64,000 nt of DNA from Paragorgia papillata. Its lineage: Eukaryota; Cnidaria; Anthozoa; Scleralcyonacea; Coralliidae. Positions 25,690 to 34,271 of the stretch are shown one piece after another (within the stretch, counting starts at the first letter, position 1; every line of letters starts with the position of its first letter). A model generated the notes under the pieces. The model saw only the letters and a program-made list of their open reading frames with translations. It had not been told where the DNA came from and searched no databases. The position numbers were made by a program, and so were the translations under genes. Where the stretch lies: contig JAWNZC010000420.1 in NCBI GenBank assembly GCA_035771165.1, positions 248,001-312,000 of the forward strand. Direction: 5' to 3'.

Positions 25690-26477
25690 TGGTAGTGTAA
25701 AATTTGAAAATCAAACGATCAGTCCTTTGAATTTTGTTATTATTATCTTTATAATGAAAAGTTTTAGTAGTCGGCGTTTCTATTTTCTCCGCACTCCGCA
25801 CTCCGCATTTTCCACCATGCCTACTCCGGAGGTGGTTTGCGGTATATTGCGCTTTAAAATTGTAGCAGTTGTGCGAATTAAAACTAGTTTTTATTCGCCT
25901 GAAATGAATTTCATGAGCTGGATTGCGATTGGGATTGGTGGATCACGATCGCAATTCGTATAAATGTTGACCCTGCATGTTTAACGTGTTGATCAACTTT
26001 GACTAGTGGGTTGAACTTATTCCAATCGCGATCGAGTGTTCACATGACAAAAATTATTGCAGTGATTGCGAACGCGATAAAGCGACAGCTCTCGATTGCA
26101 ATCCCGATAATTTGACTGCGTGTATGGAAACTGAAAGTTAATATACGTGCGTAAATGGATAGAGAGAGCGCGCAGAGAACAAAAGTAATAAAATAGACTA
26201 TATACTGTACATGCACATGATATTGGTTGTACCGGCGCAACAGCGAGTGCAGCGATTAACAAAAAGCAATCTGAATGCATGACAAATCCATTTAAGCAAG
26301 TCTATTAAAATGCCTGGCCATCCGACAGGCCACTTTAACAGCTTTTGAAAATAGAGACAAATCGGATAGATCAGATCGTGTGAACATCTCAGAGTAGCAA
26401 TTATTTAATATCATTATTATTCACCTGAGTTTGCTGTCCCACAATCCAGAATAAAGTTTTGTTTTTACGACACTCTC
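25690..26477. other. intergenic, no gene recognised
   Basis: Contains several GCGATYG-like words in both orientations (25920-26110), possibly a decayed palindromic MITE. No coding support. Confidence 0.4.
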
Positions 26478-26816
26478 CAGGGCCGGCGCGAGCTTCTAGG
26501 AGTTGGGAGGGTACGATTTCCGAAGGGCAGTAGGGCACATTACGTGGATTGCGCAATCACACCGCGTAAAACCAGTTTCAAGAAGAGGCCATTTGATCAG
26601 GGTTTTTAACTTTTGGTGTATATCGAAACAAAAAAAGCAACGAATATTATATATTTGGCTACATTTTGTTCATAACAATCCAGTTGAAAAAGGCATGCAT
26701 GCTCTGCGCGCACGCGTTTTGTTTAATATCCAGGGCTTGGCTAAAAAAGGGCACTTCTTCGCCAAATTATTGGGGGGGTAAATACCCCCCCTACCCCCCC
26801 GGTCGCGCCGGCCCTG
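26478..26816. mobile_element. hAT-type MITE with perfect 8-bp target duplication
   Basis: The ends CAGGGCCGGCGCGA and TCGCGCCGGCCCTG are inverted repeats. The flanks are both ACACTCTC (26470-26477 and 26817-26824). At 339 bp with no transposase it is non-autonomous. It lies about 180 bp left of Polinton element 1. Confidence 0.92.
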
Positions 26817-26998
26817 ACACTCTCCGTGATATTATATCAAGTTATGGTCAATATTTAGGTTTCTTTACCCGTCTATGACATCTGCATGGCGTCTCATGCA
26901 GGCGATTTTAGCCCATAAACACAATAGATCGATTCACAGTAGTTGTAGGGTTGACGTTTTCAAGATGTATTCAAAAGCGCCTCGCGTATTATCCTGTA

Positions 26999-27004
26999 CA
27001 TGTA
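26999..27004. repeat. 6-bp target duplication of element 1, left
   Basis: CATGTA directly precedes the AGTAGTG end of the left terminal repeat, and the same hexamer follows the right terminal repeat at 45120-45125. A 6-bp duplication is the established Maverick/Polinton signature. Confidence 0.95.
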
Positions 27005-27329
27005 AGTAGTGTATAAATGCCGAACCTAGCGAATTTTAAAAACCAACTTTGAAACATTCTTTTATTTACCAACCAAGGGATTTCCTAACCATTTTCAAAA
27101 ATATTTTCCAGGAGGGGGTTTCCAAAATATTTTCAAAAATATTTTCCAGGAGGGGGTTTCCAAAATATTTTCAAAAATATTTTCCAGGAGGGGGAGTTTT
27201 CAGGATCCTAACCATTTTCAAAAATATTTTCCAGGAGGGGGTTTCCAAAATATTTTCCAGGATCCTTAGAAAAAAGTTTTTTAAAAAAGTTTAGAAATAT
27301 TTTTTTTTTAACTTAAGAAAAAGTTTTAA
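27005..27329 (+). repeat. left terminal inverted repeat of element 1
   Basis: It matches 44795-45119 in reverse complement over 325 bases, with no difference that I could find in the compared stretches. The interior contains five copies of a TTTTCAAAAATATTTTCCAGGA-type subrepeat, each followed by a G-run. The near identity of the two ends suggests either recent insertion or end-to-end correction. Confidence 0.95.
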
Positions 27330-27357
27330 TTTATAAAAGGAATTTTTTTTAGATAAA

Positions 27358-27887
27358 ATGGTTAGTAGAGAAATAATAAAAACTGTATACAAAATTCAAA
27401 ATATTGCAGCAAACAACATTCCACCATTTGAAACCTTTCAGTCTGTTTTTTATGATCTTCATATTTTTTACAAACAAAAAACACTACAATATAACAACAA
27501 AAAATTAGCAGACAATACTAAAAAAATTTATACATTTTTAAATGCGATAGAAAAACACCACAAAAAGTAGCCCTTTTGTATGCATTAACACCAATGTTTG
27601 AAATGCTGATAACAGCTGAGTTGTTTGGAAACTGCGAACTTGTTTACCATGAAAAACTTAACAAATACTATTTTGTTGACTACGGAATGATTTACCTAAA
27701 ATTTAGGAGAAGGAAACTGCTTTTAAGAAATAACATTGTTGTTATTCCATACAAAAAAAGACAGGATTCCAAAAAAGTGATAACAATGGAATTAGTAGGA
27801 ATTGCATTTAAAGAGGTGTATAGCATATATGGCGGCGATACCAAACCCGAGGATGTGGTTCGTTACATACATAGAAATCTTTTGTAA
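27358..27887 (+). CDS. unknown Polinton protein, frame broken near 27565
   Basis: The first frame (27358-27570, 70 codons) is Lys/Asn/Gln-rich and helical. The coding pattern continues in a second frame to 27887 (about 105 codons) with a compact alpha/beta-like composition. The change of frame falls at an A-run near 27562-27566 and is the opposite kind to the other breaks in this element (one base short rather than one extra). No family is recognised. It is the first gene inside the left terminal repeat. The alternative is two separate overlapping genes. Confidence 0.5.
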
Positions 27888-27931
27888 AACGACATTTGGT
27901 TTCTTAAAAAATTTATAAAAGAAAAAGACCA

Positions 27932-28177
27932 ATGAGACCGAAAGCCGATAGATATATTACCAAAGAAGGACCAAATATTTTTTACAAATGTTTGAATTGC
28001 CAATTTACATCACCTTCAAAAACAGCACTAAGATTGCATACAAAAGTTGCCCATGGAAAAACCTTTGGAAAAACAACAATAATATGTTCAGAATGTTCCA
28101 AAACCTTTAAAACTGTAAGGGAACTAAACACCCATGTTGAAACCCATGCTAAAAAAGTAAAAAAAAAAATAAAATGA
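27932..28177 (+). CDS. two-finger C2H2 zinc protein, copy 1
   Basis: 81 residues. The first finger has CLNCQF at residues about 24-29 with paired His near 41 and 46, and the second has CSECSKTF near 58 with HVETH near 69. It is probably nucleic-acid binding. It is a tandem paralogue of the next gene, and even the leader before the ATG (TTATAAAAGAAAAAGACCA) is duplicated, so the duplication included its regulatory region. Its role is unknown; a DNA-binding regulator or accessory virion protein is conceivable. Confidence 0.75.
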   Translation: MRPKADRYITKEGPNIFYKCLNCQFTSPSKTALRLHTKVAHGKTFGKTTIICSECSKTFKTVRELNTHVETHAKKVKKKIK

Positions 28178-28214
28178 ATTTTGTTTCTTAAAAATTTATA
28201 AAAGAAAAAGACCA

Positions 28215-28463
28215 ATGAAACCAAAAATCAATAAATATATTAGCAGAGAAGAATCAAATACTTTTTACAAATGTTTGGATTGCCAATTTACAACACCTTT
28301 AAAAATAGCAATAAAACTACATAAAAGAGTTGCCCATGGAAAAACAATAGGAAAATTAAGAATAATATGTTCAGAATGTTCCAAAACCTTTAAAACTGAA
28401 AAGGAACGAGATAACCATATTATTAAAAGCCATAATAAAAGAATAAAAACAAAAAGAATATAA
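28215..28463 (+). CDS. two-finger C2H2 zinc protein, copy 2
   Basis: 82 residues, clearly paralogous to the gene just upstream: the same CLDCQF and CSECSKTF fingers, spacing and N-terminus. It is basic at the C-terminus. Both copies are intact, so both may be expressed. No equivalent is seen at the same place in element 2, where two other small genes occupy this position. Confidence 0.75.
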   Translation: MKPKINKYISREESNTFYKCLDCQFTTPLKIAIKLHKRVAHGKTIGKLRIICSECSKTFKTEKERDNHIIKSHNKRIKTKRI

Positions 28464-28517
28464 AAAAATTTAAATCCATTTGGAAAACCCAAATGAATTT
28501 TTCCCCTAAAATAAACA

Positions 28518-29318
28518 ATGAGTTACTACTATGGTTATGGAAAACTTCACCATAATACACAACATAACGATATAGAAAAGAGAATTACTAACATTGAAAA
28601 GAAAATTAAAAACATTGCCCTGGAAGGAAATTACAAAACTGTTTTTGATATCAACTTGAAAACTGCTGGCAGAACCATTGAAACTGCTAATGGTGAAAAA
28701 AGGTTAATACAAGCACGAAATGGAAAATACTGTTTATGGCAGAATGATAAAACCCTTGCCCCAACATTTGGCAAAGATTACATTGAGAACAAGGGAACTA
28801 ACTACATGAGTTTTTGTTGCCCTGATCTACAGTTTGGCGATGTTTCTATTTTCATTGTTTGTGCGGTAGCAGACACATCGGTTTCTGGTGGTTGGGCTTA
28901 TCTTATTGGGAATGATAATGGTAATTATGATAAATACATTAGCTTTAAATCCTACTCATACAACCATTTAATAGTTGGTGGTATAGAAAATGGAACAACT
29001 ATCACTGCGGATGTTGTCGGACACAGTATTTTACATAAACACATTATATCATGCCATTGGTTGGGAACTGGATCCTGTTTGTATTTGAATGGTAAACTGA
29101 TGAAAGGATCAGAATTCCAACCGGATTTAACAGATATAGGCAGTCCATTTGGATCTGTATTTTTCAATGAAAGATATAGTTCAACAACTTCTGCTAAAAG
29201 TACTACTATTTTAAAAGGAAAAATATATGGGTTTAAAATTACTGTTGGACCATTACTTCCAACTGATATTGTAAAAATTAATAAGGATATGATTAAAGAA
29301 TATGGAAACTTTATATAA
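28518..29318 (+). CDS. spike-like protein with LamG/ConA-like head (MSYYYGY tail)
   Basis: 266 residues in three parts. First is an N-terminal tail MSYYYGYG that is shared with the collagen-like protein encoded next. Then comes a short coiled coil (residues about 16-35, IEKRITNIEKKIKNI). Last is a roughly 220-residue beta-rich domain whose end (GKIYGFKI...IVKINKDMIKEYG) resembles the close of LamG/concanavalin-like lectin folds. That layout suggests a trimeric spike or receptor-binding virion protein anchored by its tail. A close homologue lies at 55174-56004 in element 2. Receptor binding is inference. Confidence 0.7.
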   Translation: MSYYYGYGKLHHNTQHNDIEKRITNIEKKIKNIALEGNYKTVFDINLKTAGRTIETANGEKRLIQARNGKYCLWQNDKTLAPTFGKDYIENKGTNYMSFCCPDLQFGDVSIFIVCAVADTSVSGGWAYLIGNDNGNYDKYISFKSYSYNHLIVGGIENGTTITADVVGHSILHKHIISCHWLGTGSCLYLNGKLMKGSEFQPDLTDIGSPFGSVFFNERYSSTTSAKSTTILKGKIYGFKITVGPLLPTDIVKINKDMIKEYGNFI

Positions 29319-29324
29319 ATAAAC

Positions 29325-30497
29325 ATGAGTTATTACTATGGATATGAAGACCCAGATTATCCCAGTTATGGAAAGGATGGAGAACAGGGACCCCAAGGTG
29401 ATACTGGAGACAGAGGACCCCAAGGTCCAAAAGGAGACAAGGGAGACAATGGAAACAAGGGAGATAAAGGAAACAAAGGAGACCAAGGGAACCCTGGTAC
29501 CAAAGGAGACAAAGGAGACCAAGGAAACACTGGGGGAATAGGTTCAAAAGGTTCTAAGGGAGATCAAGGAAACCAACGTCCCCAGGGGCCTAAAGGGGCC
29601 ACAGGAACAGCAGCTTTAAAAGGAGACAAAGGAGACAAAGGAGACAAAGGAGACAAAGGAGACCCTGGTATTAAAGGAGACAAAGGAGACCAAGGCAACA
29701 AGGGAGACAAAGGAGACCATGGAGATGATGGAGCAAAAGGAAATAGGGGAAACCCTGGGGCAACAGGTTCACAAGGACCAAAAGGTAATACTGGTGTTGG
29801 AATACAGGGACCAAAAGGACCCCAAGGATCCCAAGGTCCCCAGGGAAATACAGGACCCCAAGGATCCCAAGGTTCCAAAGGAGATCATGGGGATGATGGA
29901 GCGAAAGGAAATAGGGGAAATCCTGGAATACAAGGATTACCAGGACCAAAAGGAACAACTGGACAAAGAGGTAATAGAGGATTAAGGGGAGTTACAGGAG
30001 CCACAGGACCAGCAGGAAATTTCACCCAGGTGAAAAAACATAGAAAAAGGGGTGGAAAAACAAGCCATAAAGCTGGAGTTTGGGATAACTCAAATAACAA
30101 CAGCACAATATTAAATTTTACAGCTTCAGAATCTGGAAAATTTTTAATAAAGTATTGGTTTACATTGCAACCAGATGGACACCAAATAGATCAACAATCC
30201 AGAAAATCCGGTTGGTGGGATTCCAGCACATATAATTCTTATTTGCATTTGAGCACACACCTTTACCATGGAGATGTTGACCAAAAAACAAACAGACTTA
30301 GCGACCTAACAAGTTTAACCATGGGAATGACATATAATGAAACAAACCACCACAACATATTTTGCGAAGGCATTGCAACTTTAATAAAGGGAACCTCAAT
30401 ATCTTTACATTGTACTTCCCCTTCGTTTGGCGACTATTATACCTACTTGTTTTTTAATGTTTGGGATGTTGAACTTAACTTACTTAAAATTAATTAA
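29325..30497 (+). CDS. collagen-stalked fibre-like protein (MSYYYGY tail)
   Basis: 390 residues. The N-terminal tail is MSYYYGYEDPDYPSYG. About 205 residues of Gly-X-Y follow (residues about 20-225), rich in KGD and KGDK triplets, with a few interruptions. A globular C-terminal head of about 150 residues is then C1q/TNF-like in size and position (starting FTQVKKH). The collagen triplets imply a trimeric stalk. It begins six bases after the previous stop. The homologue at 56045-57595 has a stalk about 120 residues longer, so the stalk varies in length between elements. It is likely a virion fibre. Confidence 0.8.
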   Translation: MSYYYGYEDPDYPSYGKDGEQGPQGDTGDRGPQGPKGDKGDNGNKGDKGNKGDQGNPGTKGDKGDQGNTGGIGSKGSKGDQGNQRPQGPKGATGTAALKGDKGDKGDKGDKGDPGIKGDKGDQGNKGDKGDHGDDGAKGNRGNPGATGSQGPKGNTGVGIQGPKGPQGSQGPQGNTGPQGSQGSKGDHGDDGAKGNRGNPGIQGLPGPKGTTGQRGNRGLRGVTGATGPAGNFTQVKKHRKRGGKTSHKAGVWDNSNNNSTILNFTASESGKFLIKYWFTLQPDGHQIDQQSRKSGWWDSSTYNSYLHLSTHLYHGDVDQKTNRLSDLTSLTMGMTYNETNHHNIFCEGIATLIKGTSISLHCTSPSFGDYYTYLFFNVWDVELNLLKIN

Positions 30498-30775
30498 TAA
30501 GTTTGTTTAAGCTAGTTGGTAAACAAATTTAAGCTAGTTGGTAAACAAATTTAAACAAATTTAAGCTAGTTGGTAAACAAATTTAAGCTAGTTGGTAAAC
30601 AAATCCTAAACAAATTTAAACAAATCCTAAACAAATTTAAACAAATCCTAAACAAATTTAAACAAATCCTAAACAAATTTAAACAAATCCTAAACAAATT
30701 TAAACAAATCCTAAACAAATTTAAACAAATCCTAAACAAATTTAAACAAATCCTAAACAAATTTAAACAAACACA
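30498..30775. repeat. minisatellites in place of a primase gene
   Basis: Four copies of a TTTAAGCTAGTTGGTAAACAAA unit are followed by about eight copies of a 21-bp unit AACAAATTTAAACAAATCCTA. Because 21 is a multiple of three, both strands stay open; I do not consider these coding. In element 2 the same interval, between the collagen-like gene and the small membrane protein gene, holds a primase gene and a small zinc protein gene. Confidence 0.85.
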
Positions 30776-30784
30776 ATATAATAA

Positions 30785-31147
30785 ATGGAACCTAACCAAA
30801 CTGAACCTAAACAACCTAAACAAACTATTACAAAAACCCCTCCACCTATTCATATCAAAAACCCAAAAAGAGTTGCCCAAGGAAAAAATCTGGCTGCAAT
30901 AAGTAGGGCAGCAAAACAAAAGAAAAGACAACAGTTGGAAACAATCCCAGAAGAAAATGAAAATATGTCTCCAACATCTTTAATAACATTTACTGGAACA
31001 ATACTTGGAACTTGTTGTACACTCCTACTAACCTATATTGCATACAGTAAATGGAAAATCCAAAAAGATGACCCGGACTGCAAGGACTCCCAAGAAATTC
31101 CTAAGGTAAAAACAGTTTACAAAGACCTTTCCCAATATGATTTCTAA
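30785..31147 (+). CDS. small single-pass membrane protein
   Basis: 120 residues: a Pro/Gln/Lys-rich N-terminus with TITKTPPP, a basic patch (NPKRVAQGKNLAAISRAAKQKKR, residues about 25-47), a hydrophobic segment near residues 65-88, and a short cytoplasmic-like tail ending SQYDF. The homologue at 59011-59400 keeps the TITKTPPP and KNPKRVAQGK motifs and the C-terminal KDLS-YD. It starts at an AATAAATG box. It is likely a virion or assembly membrane protein; the function is unknown. Confidence 0.7.
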   Translation: MEPNQTEPKQPKQTITKTPPPIHIKNPKRVAQGKNLAAISRAAKQKKRQQLETIPEENENMSPTSLITFTGTILGTCCTLLLTYIAYSKWKIQKDDPDCKDSQEIPKVKTVYKDLSQYDF

Positions 31148-31150
31148 ACG

Positions 31151-31185
31151 AAAAAAATCCTATCCATAACAGGATAGGAATTTTT
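31151..31185 (+). terminator. hairpin after the small membrane protein gene
   Basis: TCCTATCC (31158-31165) and GGATAGGA (31172-31179) flank a six-base loop, followed by a T-run. It begins 10 bases after the stop codon at 31147. Confidence 0.6.
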
Positions 31186-31195
31186 AAATAAAAAC

Positions 31196-31414
31196 ATGAT
31201 TGTAAACAGTTATGCAACAGAATGCAAATTTGGGAGTAAAACCTGGTTTAACATTGGAAAACTTATATACCTTATTTCAGAAGGAAGCAATGATGGGTAC
31301 AAACTTTGGTTGTTATATAGTAAATATGATCTTAAAAACTATGATGAAGACCATTGTTACAATCTTTGGTCAGGTTTTGATGTTTTAATGCCAGAGGATT
31401 ATGAATCAGACTAG
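31196..31414 (+). CDS. conserved small acidic Polinton protein
   Basis: 72 residues with a Trp/Tyr-rich core (KTWFNIGKLIYLIS, YKLWLLYSK) and an acidic C-terminus. The homologue at 59451-59690 keeps these segments in order. It is placed directly before the major capsid candidate in both elements, which hints at a virion or assembly role. No family is recognised. Confidence 0.65.
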   Translation: MIVNSYATECKFGSKTWFNIGKLIYLISEGSNDGYKLWLLYSKYDLKNYDEDHCYNLWSGFDVLMPEDYESD

Positions 31415-31448
31415 GATTTTGGACATAAAAAAAGTTTTTTTCTGGTAT

Positions 31449-31456
31449 AATAAATG
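31449..31456 (+). promoter_or_regulatory. AATAAATG start signature of the capsid gene
   Basis: TATAATAAATG spans the start codon at 31454. The same octamer AATAAATG covers the start codon of 13 genes in the two Polintons (see findings). It resembles the TAAATG late-promoter and start signature known from poxviruses, but it could also be a poly(A) signal for the gene upstream. Confidence 0.5.
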
Positions 31457-32665
31457 AATACCGAAAGAGAAGTTAAACTAATTCCTGGTTATAACCGTTT
31501 ACACAAAAGTGTAATAACCGGAGAAAGAGCCCGAAATGTAATTACTTTCAACCCTAATTCGGCTAATGAAGGAGAAGTAATTTACATACATGTTCCAAAA
31601 CTTAAACCTGGAACAACCTTAGTTCCTGACAAGATGTTTCTTCTGTTTGACTTTAAAAACAAAAATACCAAGTCGTGGTTTAATAACAATCTTGCAAAAC
31701 AGCTACAAGAACGACTGGAAGTTAGATTTGCAGGTGAAAAAGTTTATGACAACACAGGAGAAAGTCTTTTGGGAACATACAAGGACTTGTGGATGGATAA
31801 ACACGAGAGAGCCAATATGATTGAAGATGGTATTGCTACAGAAAACCAAAGAAAAATTATTTCAAAATCTGATGATGCCTCTTCCGACTCATATGCATCT
31901 GTTTATGGAACAAAACAGCGAATCCAGTTGGGTAAAATTTTAAAGGACCACGGATTGTATGCCCCCCACAGCATGGCAAATGACCTACAATATATTATTA
32001 CACTACCAAAAGGAGTTAACATTATGAAAGCCCAAAGTAGTCAATCTGTGGCTGGTTACTCACTTGAAAACATTGAACTTGAGTATGAAACCATTACAAA
32101 CTTTTCCCTAGTTAAGGAAATAGAATCTTCCTACCAAGTGGGTCGAGCCCTTTCCTTTGAACATGTAACCCTGATGAAAACCTCACCATGGGCAAGAGCA
32201 ACAACTTTAATTAACGAAACCATTAATTTACCAAGAAAGAGCATGAAGGCTGTTGTAATGCTGTTTACAAAAGCATCCAGAAGTGGATCCGAAGAGTTTG
32301 TTTACCCAAACATTGAGAGGGTAAAAATTACTATTGAAGGAATCCCAAATAGTATATATTCCCAAGGAATTCCAAAACGGAGGTTGTTTGAAGAGGCTGA
32401 AAGACTTTTCAGACAAACAGATTACCCAACTATACAAGCTGAGGAGTTCTTTACAGAAGAGAAATTTGCACTTGTTGTAGATCTTAGAACAATTAATGAT
32501 AATGATGTTTATGGAGATGGAACCAAACTTTTGACAACCCAATCCGGCATAATGTTAGAAATTAAGAAACTAGCGACAACAACTGATCTTAAATGCCATA
32601 TTTTTATCCTTTCTGATGGCTTATTGAAAGTCCAAGGAGGAGAATTCCAGAGTGTTAATTACTAA
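31454..32665 (+). CDS. major capsid protein candidate (double jelly-roll type)
   Basis: 403 residues and strongly beta-predicted. About nine in ten residues match the element 2 homologue at 59753-60964, while the DNA differs mostly at third positions. Layout features resemble Polinton and adintovirus-type hexon proteins: an early strand block (VITFNPNSANEGEVIYIHVPKL cut by turns), a mid-protein segment with DNLQ-like strand pairs, and a late LPRKSMKAVVMLFTK ... ITIEGIPNS pairing. The gene directly precedes the packaging ATPase and minor capsid genes, the usual morphogenesis cluster. Assignment rests on context and pattern, not on a search. Confidence 0.7.
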   Translation: MNTEREVKLIPGYNRLHKSVITGERARNVITFNPNSANEGEVIYIHVPKLKPGTTLVPDKMFLLFDFKNKNTKSWFNNNLAKQLQERLEVRFAGEKVYDNTGESLLGTYKDLWMDKHERANMIEDGIATENQRKIISKSDDASSDSYASVYGTKQRIQLGKILKDHGLYAPHSMANDLQYIITLPKGVNIMKAQSSQSVAGYSLENIELEYETITNFSLVKEIESSYQVGRALSFEHVTLMKTSPWARATTLINETINLPRKSMKAVVMLFTKASRSGSEEFVYPNIERVKITIEGIPNSIYSQGIPKRRLFEEAERLFRQTDYPTIQAEEFFTEEKFALVVDLRTINDNDVYGDGTKLLTTQSGIMLEIKKLATTTDLKCHIFILSDGLLKVQGGEFQSVNY

Positions 32666-32672
32666 AATAAAG

Positions 32673-33299
32673 ATGGAAACCTTGGAAAAGATTATTAAAC
32701 CATTTAATATGATTATTGTTGGAATGACAAGTTGTGGGAAAACCTATTATTTACTAAAAATGTTGTCTGAAAATTATACAAAAAAATTTGAAAATATTTT
32801 TTTAATTTGTCCTACTTTTGAATGGAACAAAACTTACCTTGAATGGGAACACCTTAATGATCCAAGATTTTTTGTTATCCCTTGCAGCCAAGACCAGTCC
32901 GAAGATTTTTTAAAATGTGTGGTTGACTACTGTAAAGGTACACCAAGCCTAATTATTTTGGATGACTGTGCTTCTGGACAAAGTGTTAAAAACAGAACAA
33001 GTGAACTTGTTAAACTTGGTTTTGGTGCCAGGCATATGAATATTAGTACAATAGTTGTTACCCAACAACTAACAAGTATTGCAAAACCATACCGGGAAAA
33101 TATTTCCAAACTGGTTACATTTTATAACCCAAACAGAAAAGATATGCAGGTTATTTTAGATGACTATTTGGATATACCAAAAGAAGAAGAAAAAAAAATT
33201 AAAGAAATATTAAAATCCAAAATATATTCAAAATTAGAAATTAATTTGGTACACCCATACAACCATACAATAAATGAGGAACCTAAGAATTTTACTTAA
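32673..33299 (+). CDS. FtsK/HerA-type genome-packaging ATPase
   Basis: 208 residues from the ATG at 32673, which is preceded by ACTAAAATAAAG. Walker A is GMTSCGKT at residues 17-24, Walker B is LIILDD at 93-98, and a sensor-like VVTQQ lies near 128-132. This matches the short A32/FtsK-HerA-like packaging ATPases of Polintons, virophages and large DNA viruses, which drive DNA into the capsid. The gene overlaps the next one by 26 bases. The homologue at 60981-61610 is nearly identical across the core. Confidence 0.9.
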   Translation: METLEKIIKPFNMIIVGMTSCGKTYYLLKMLSENYTKKFENIFLICPTFEWNKTYLEWEHLNDPRFFVIPCSQDQSEDFLKCVVDYCKGTPSLIILDDCASGQSVKNRTSELVKLGFGARHMNISTIVVTQQLTSIAKPYRENISKLVTFYNPNRKDMQVILDDYLDIPKEEEKKIKEILKSKIYSKLEINLVHPYNHTINEEPKNFT

Positions 33300-33918
33300 A
33301 AACGGTGAAACAACTGTTAAATTTGATGATCCTTTAATCATTGAAGACACTAAAATGATAGTGAAAAATGCAACAGTGTTTTGGAATTTTAACAACCTAA
33401 CAAGTCCAACATATATCATGCATGGAACAAAAAAAGTTAGTTTCTACAATGGTTATTGGACTGTTGGCATGATTATGGAAAGATTAAAGGACAACAATAT
33501 AAAATCTGAATTACTTCCTTTTAGCTGTAAAATTAGAATATTACCAACAGAAAATCTTGCATTGCTTAAACTTGGTCCTTTGCTAGGATTTCCAGAAACA
33601 GCAACAATAGTTAAAAACACAAGTCAAGTTAGTCCAAACACAGTTAACATAAACCTTGGAATGAGATTTATAAACATAACTTGCAATATGATTGATGGAA
33701 CAAAAACCTCATTTTCTGGAAAGCGGGATAGAACTGCTGCTGTACTTCCAATTACAACAAAACAAATATTAAAGGGTTCTGTTGAAAAGTTTGTTAGCAT
33801 TAATTCTGTTGCCATGTTAGACAATGGTATTTACAACGAACTTAAATTCAAAATCAACAAAAATGTTGGCGATATTCTTCTTGAAATTTTTTTATGTCCA
33901 AAAAATTTTGAAATATAA
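33274..33918 (+). CDS. minor capsid (penton-like) protein candidate
   Basis: 214 residues, beta-rich, with no hydrophobic helix. Conserved blocks against the element 2 homologue (61627-62277) are LLKNGETT, YWTVGMIM, TVNINLGM, SFSGKRDRTAAVLPITT and VGDILLEIFLCP. Its size and position straight after the packaging ATPase and capsid genes fit the single-jelly-roll penton protein of the Polinton/adintovirus morphogenesis module. It starts at AATAAATG within the end of the ATPase gene. Confidence 0.65.
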   Translation: MRNLRILLKNGETTVKFDDPLIIEDTKMIVKNATVFWNFNNLTSPTYIMHGTKKVSFYNGYWTVGMIMERLKDNNIKSELLPFSCKIRILPTENLALLKLGPLLGFPETATIVKNTSQVSPNTVNINLGMRFINITCNMIDGTKTSFSGKRDRTAAVLPITTKQILKGSVEKFVSINSVAMLDNGIYNELKFKINKNVGDILLEIFLCPKNFEI

Positions 33919-33942
33919 AAAAAAAAAAATATCCTATAATAA

Positions 33943-34170
33943 ATGAATAAGAACGAAGTTTTAAATGATTTGTACCAAGCGGCATTAATTACAGTTGCAG
34001 CTGTTGGAACAAGCATGGTTTTCAAAAAGTTAACAGGTCAATCACTAGCGGCACCAGCTAGTCTCAAAGAAACAGCCAAACTTGGAGTAGCTGTTTCTGT
34101 TGGGTTATTTTCTGTAAAAATGGCACAAGAAAAAGGATATTTACCTAAAAATGTGGACAAAAAAGTTTAA
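33943..34170 (+). CDS. small hydrophobic Polinton protein
   Basis: 75 residues: an N-terminal helix (MNKNEVLNDLYQAALITVAAVGTSM), a LTGQSLAAPASLKETAKLG segment, a second hydrophobic stretch near residues 50-60, and a basic tail. It is highly conserved with 62528-62758 in element 2. It is probably a membrane-active or internal virion protein; the function is unknown. It starts at TATAATAAATG. Confidence 0.7.
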   Translation: MNKNEVLNDLYQAALITVAAVGTSMVFKKLTGQSLAAPASLKETAKLGVAVSVGLFSVKMAQEKGYLPKNVDKKV

Positions 34171-34171
34171 A

Positions 34172-34221
34172 CCCTGAAAAAATTGAACCCTGAAAAAATT
34201 GAACCCTGAAAAAATTGAACC
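34172..34221. repeat. triplicated 17-bp repeat
   Basis: CCCTGAAAAAATTGAA occurs three times in a row between two genes, directly before a hairpin. Confidence 0.85.
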
Positions 34222-34232
34222 CTTAACCCAAA

Positions 34233-34261
34233 AAATTTCTTATAAAAAAAATAAGAAATTT
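34233..34261 (+). terminator. intergenic hairpin
   Basis: AAATTTCTTAT (34233-34243) pairs with ATAAGAAATTT (34251-34261) around a run of A. It is placed before the next gene's start at 34272 and after the stop at 34170. Confidence 0.55.
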
Positions 34262-34271
34262 TATTTAATAA

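Noticed and set aside
22053..25692. 8-bp target duplication for the 22.06-25.68 kb hAT element
   Set aside because: The flanks TACATATT and AGCGTTGG do not match, so I report only the inverted ends.
27049..27294. 81-codon frame in each terminal repeat of element 1
   Set aside because: It follows the subterminal repeat array, is dominated by repeated KIFSK/FPKYFQ phrases, and has no start signature.
29564..29878. Pro-rich frames antisense to the collagen-like genes (also 56083-56982)
   Set aside because: Gly-X-Y coding DNA gives Pro-rich antisense frames automatically. The sense strand has the start signature and conserved head.
30570..30902. 110-codon NKFKQIL-repeat frame
   Set aside because: It is a 21-bp minisatellite that cannot produce stops, and it overlaps the real 30785 gene in another frame.
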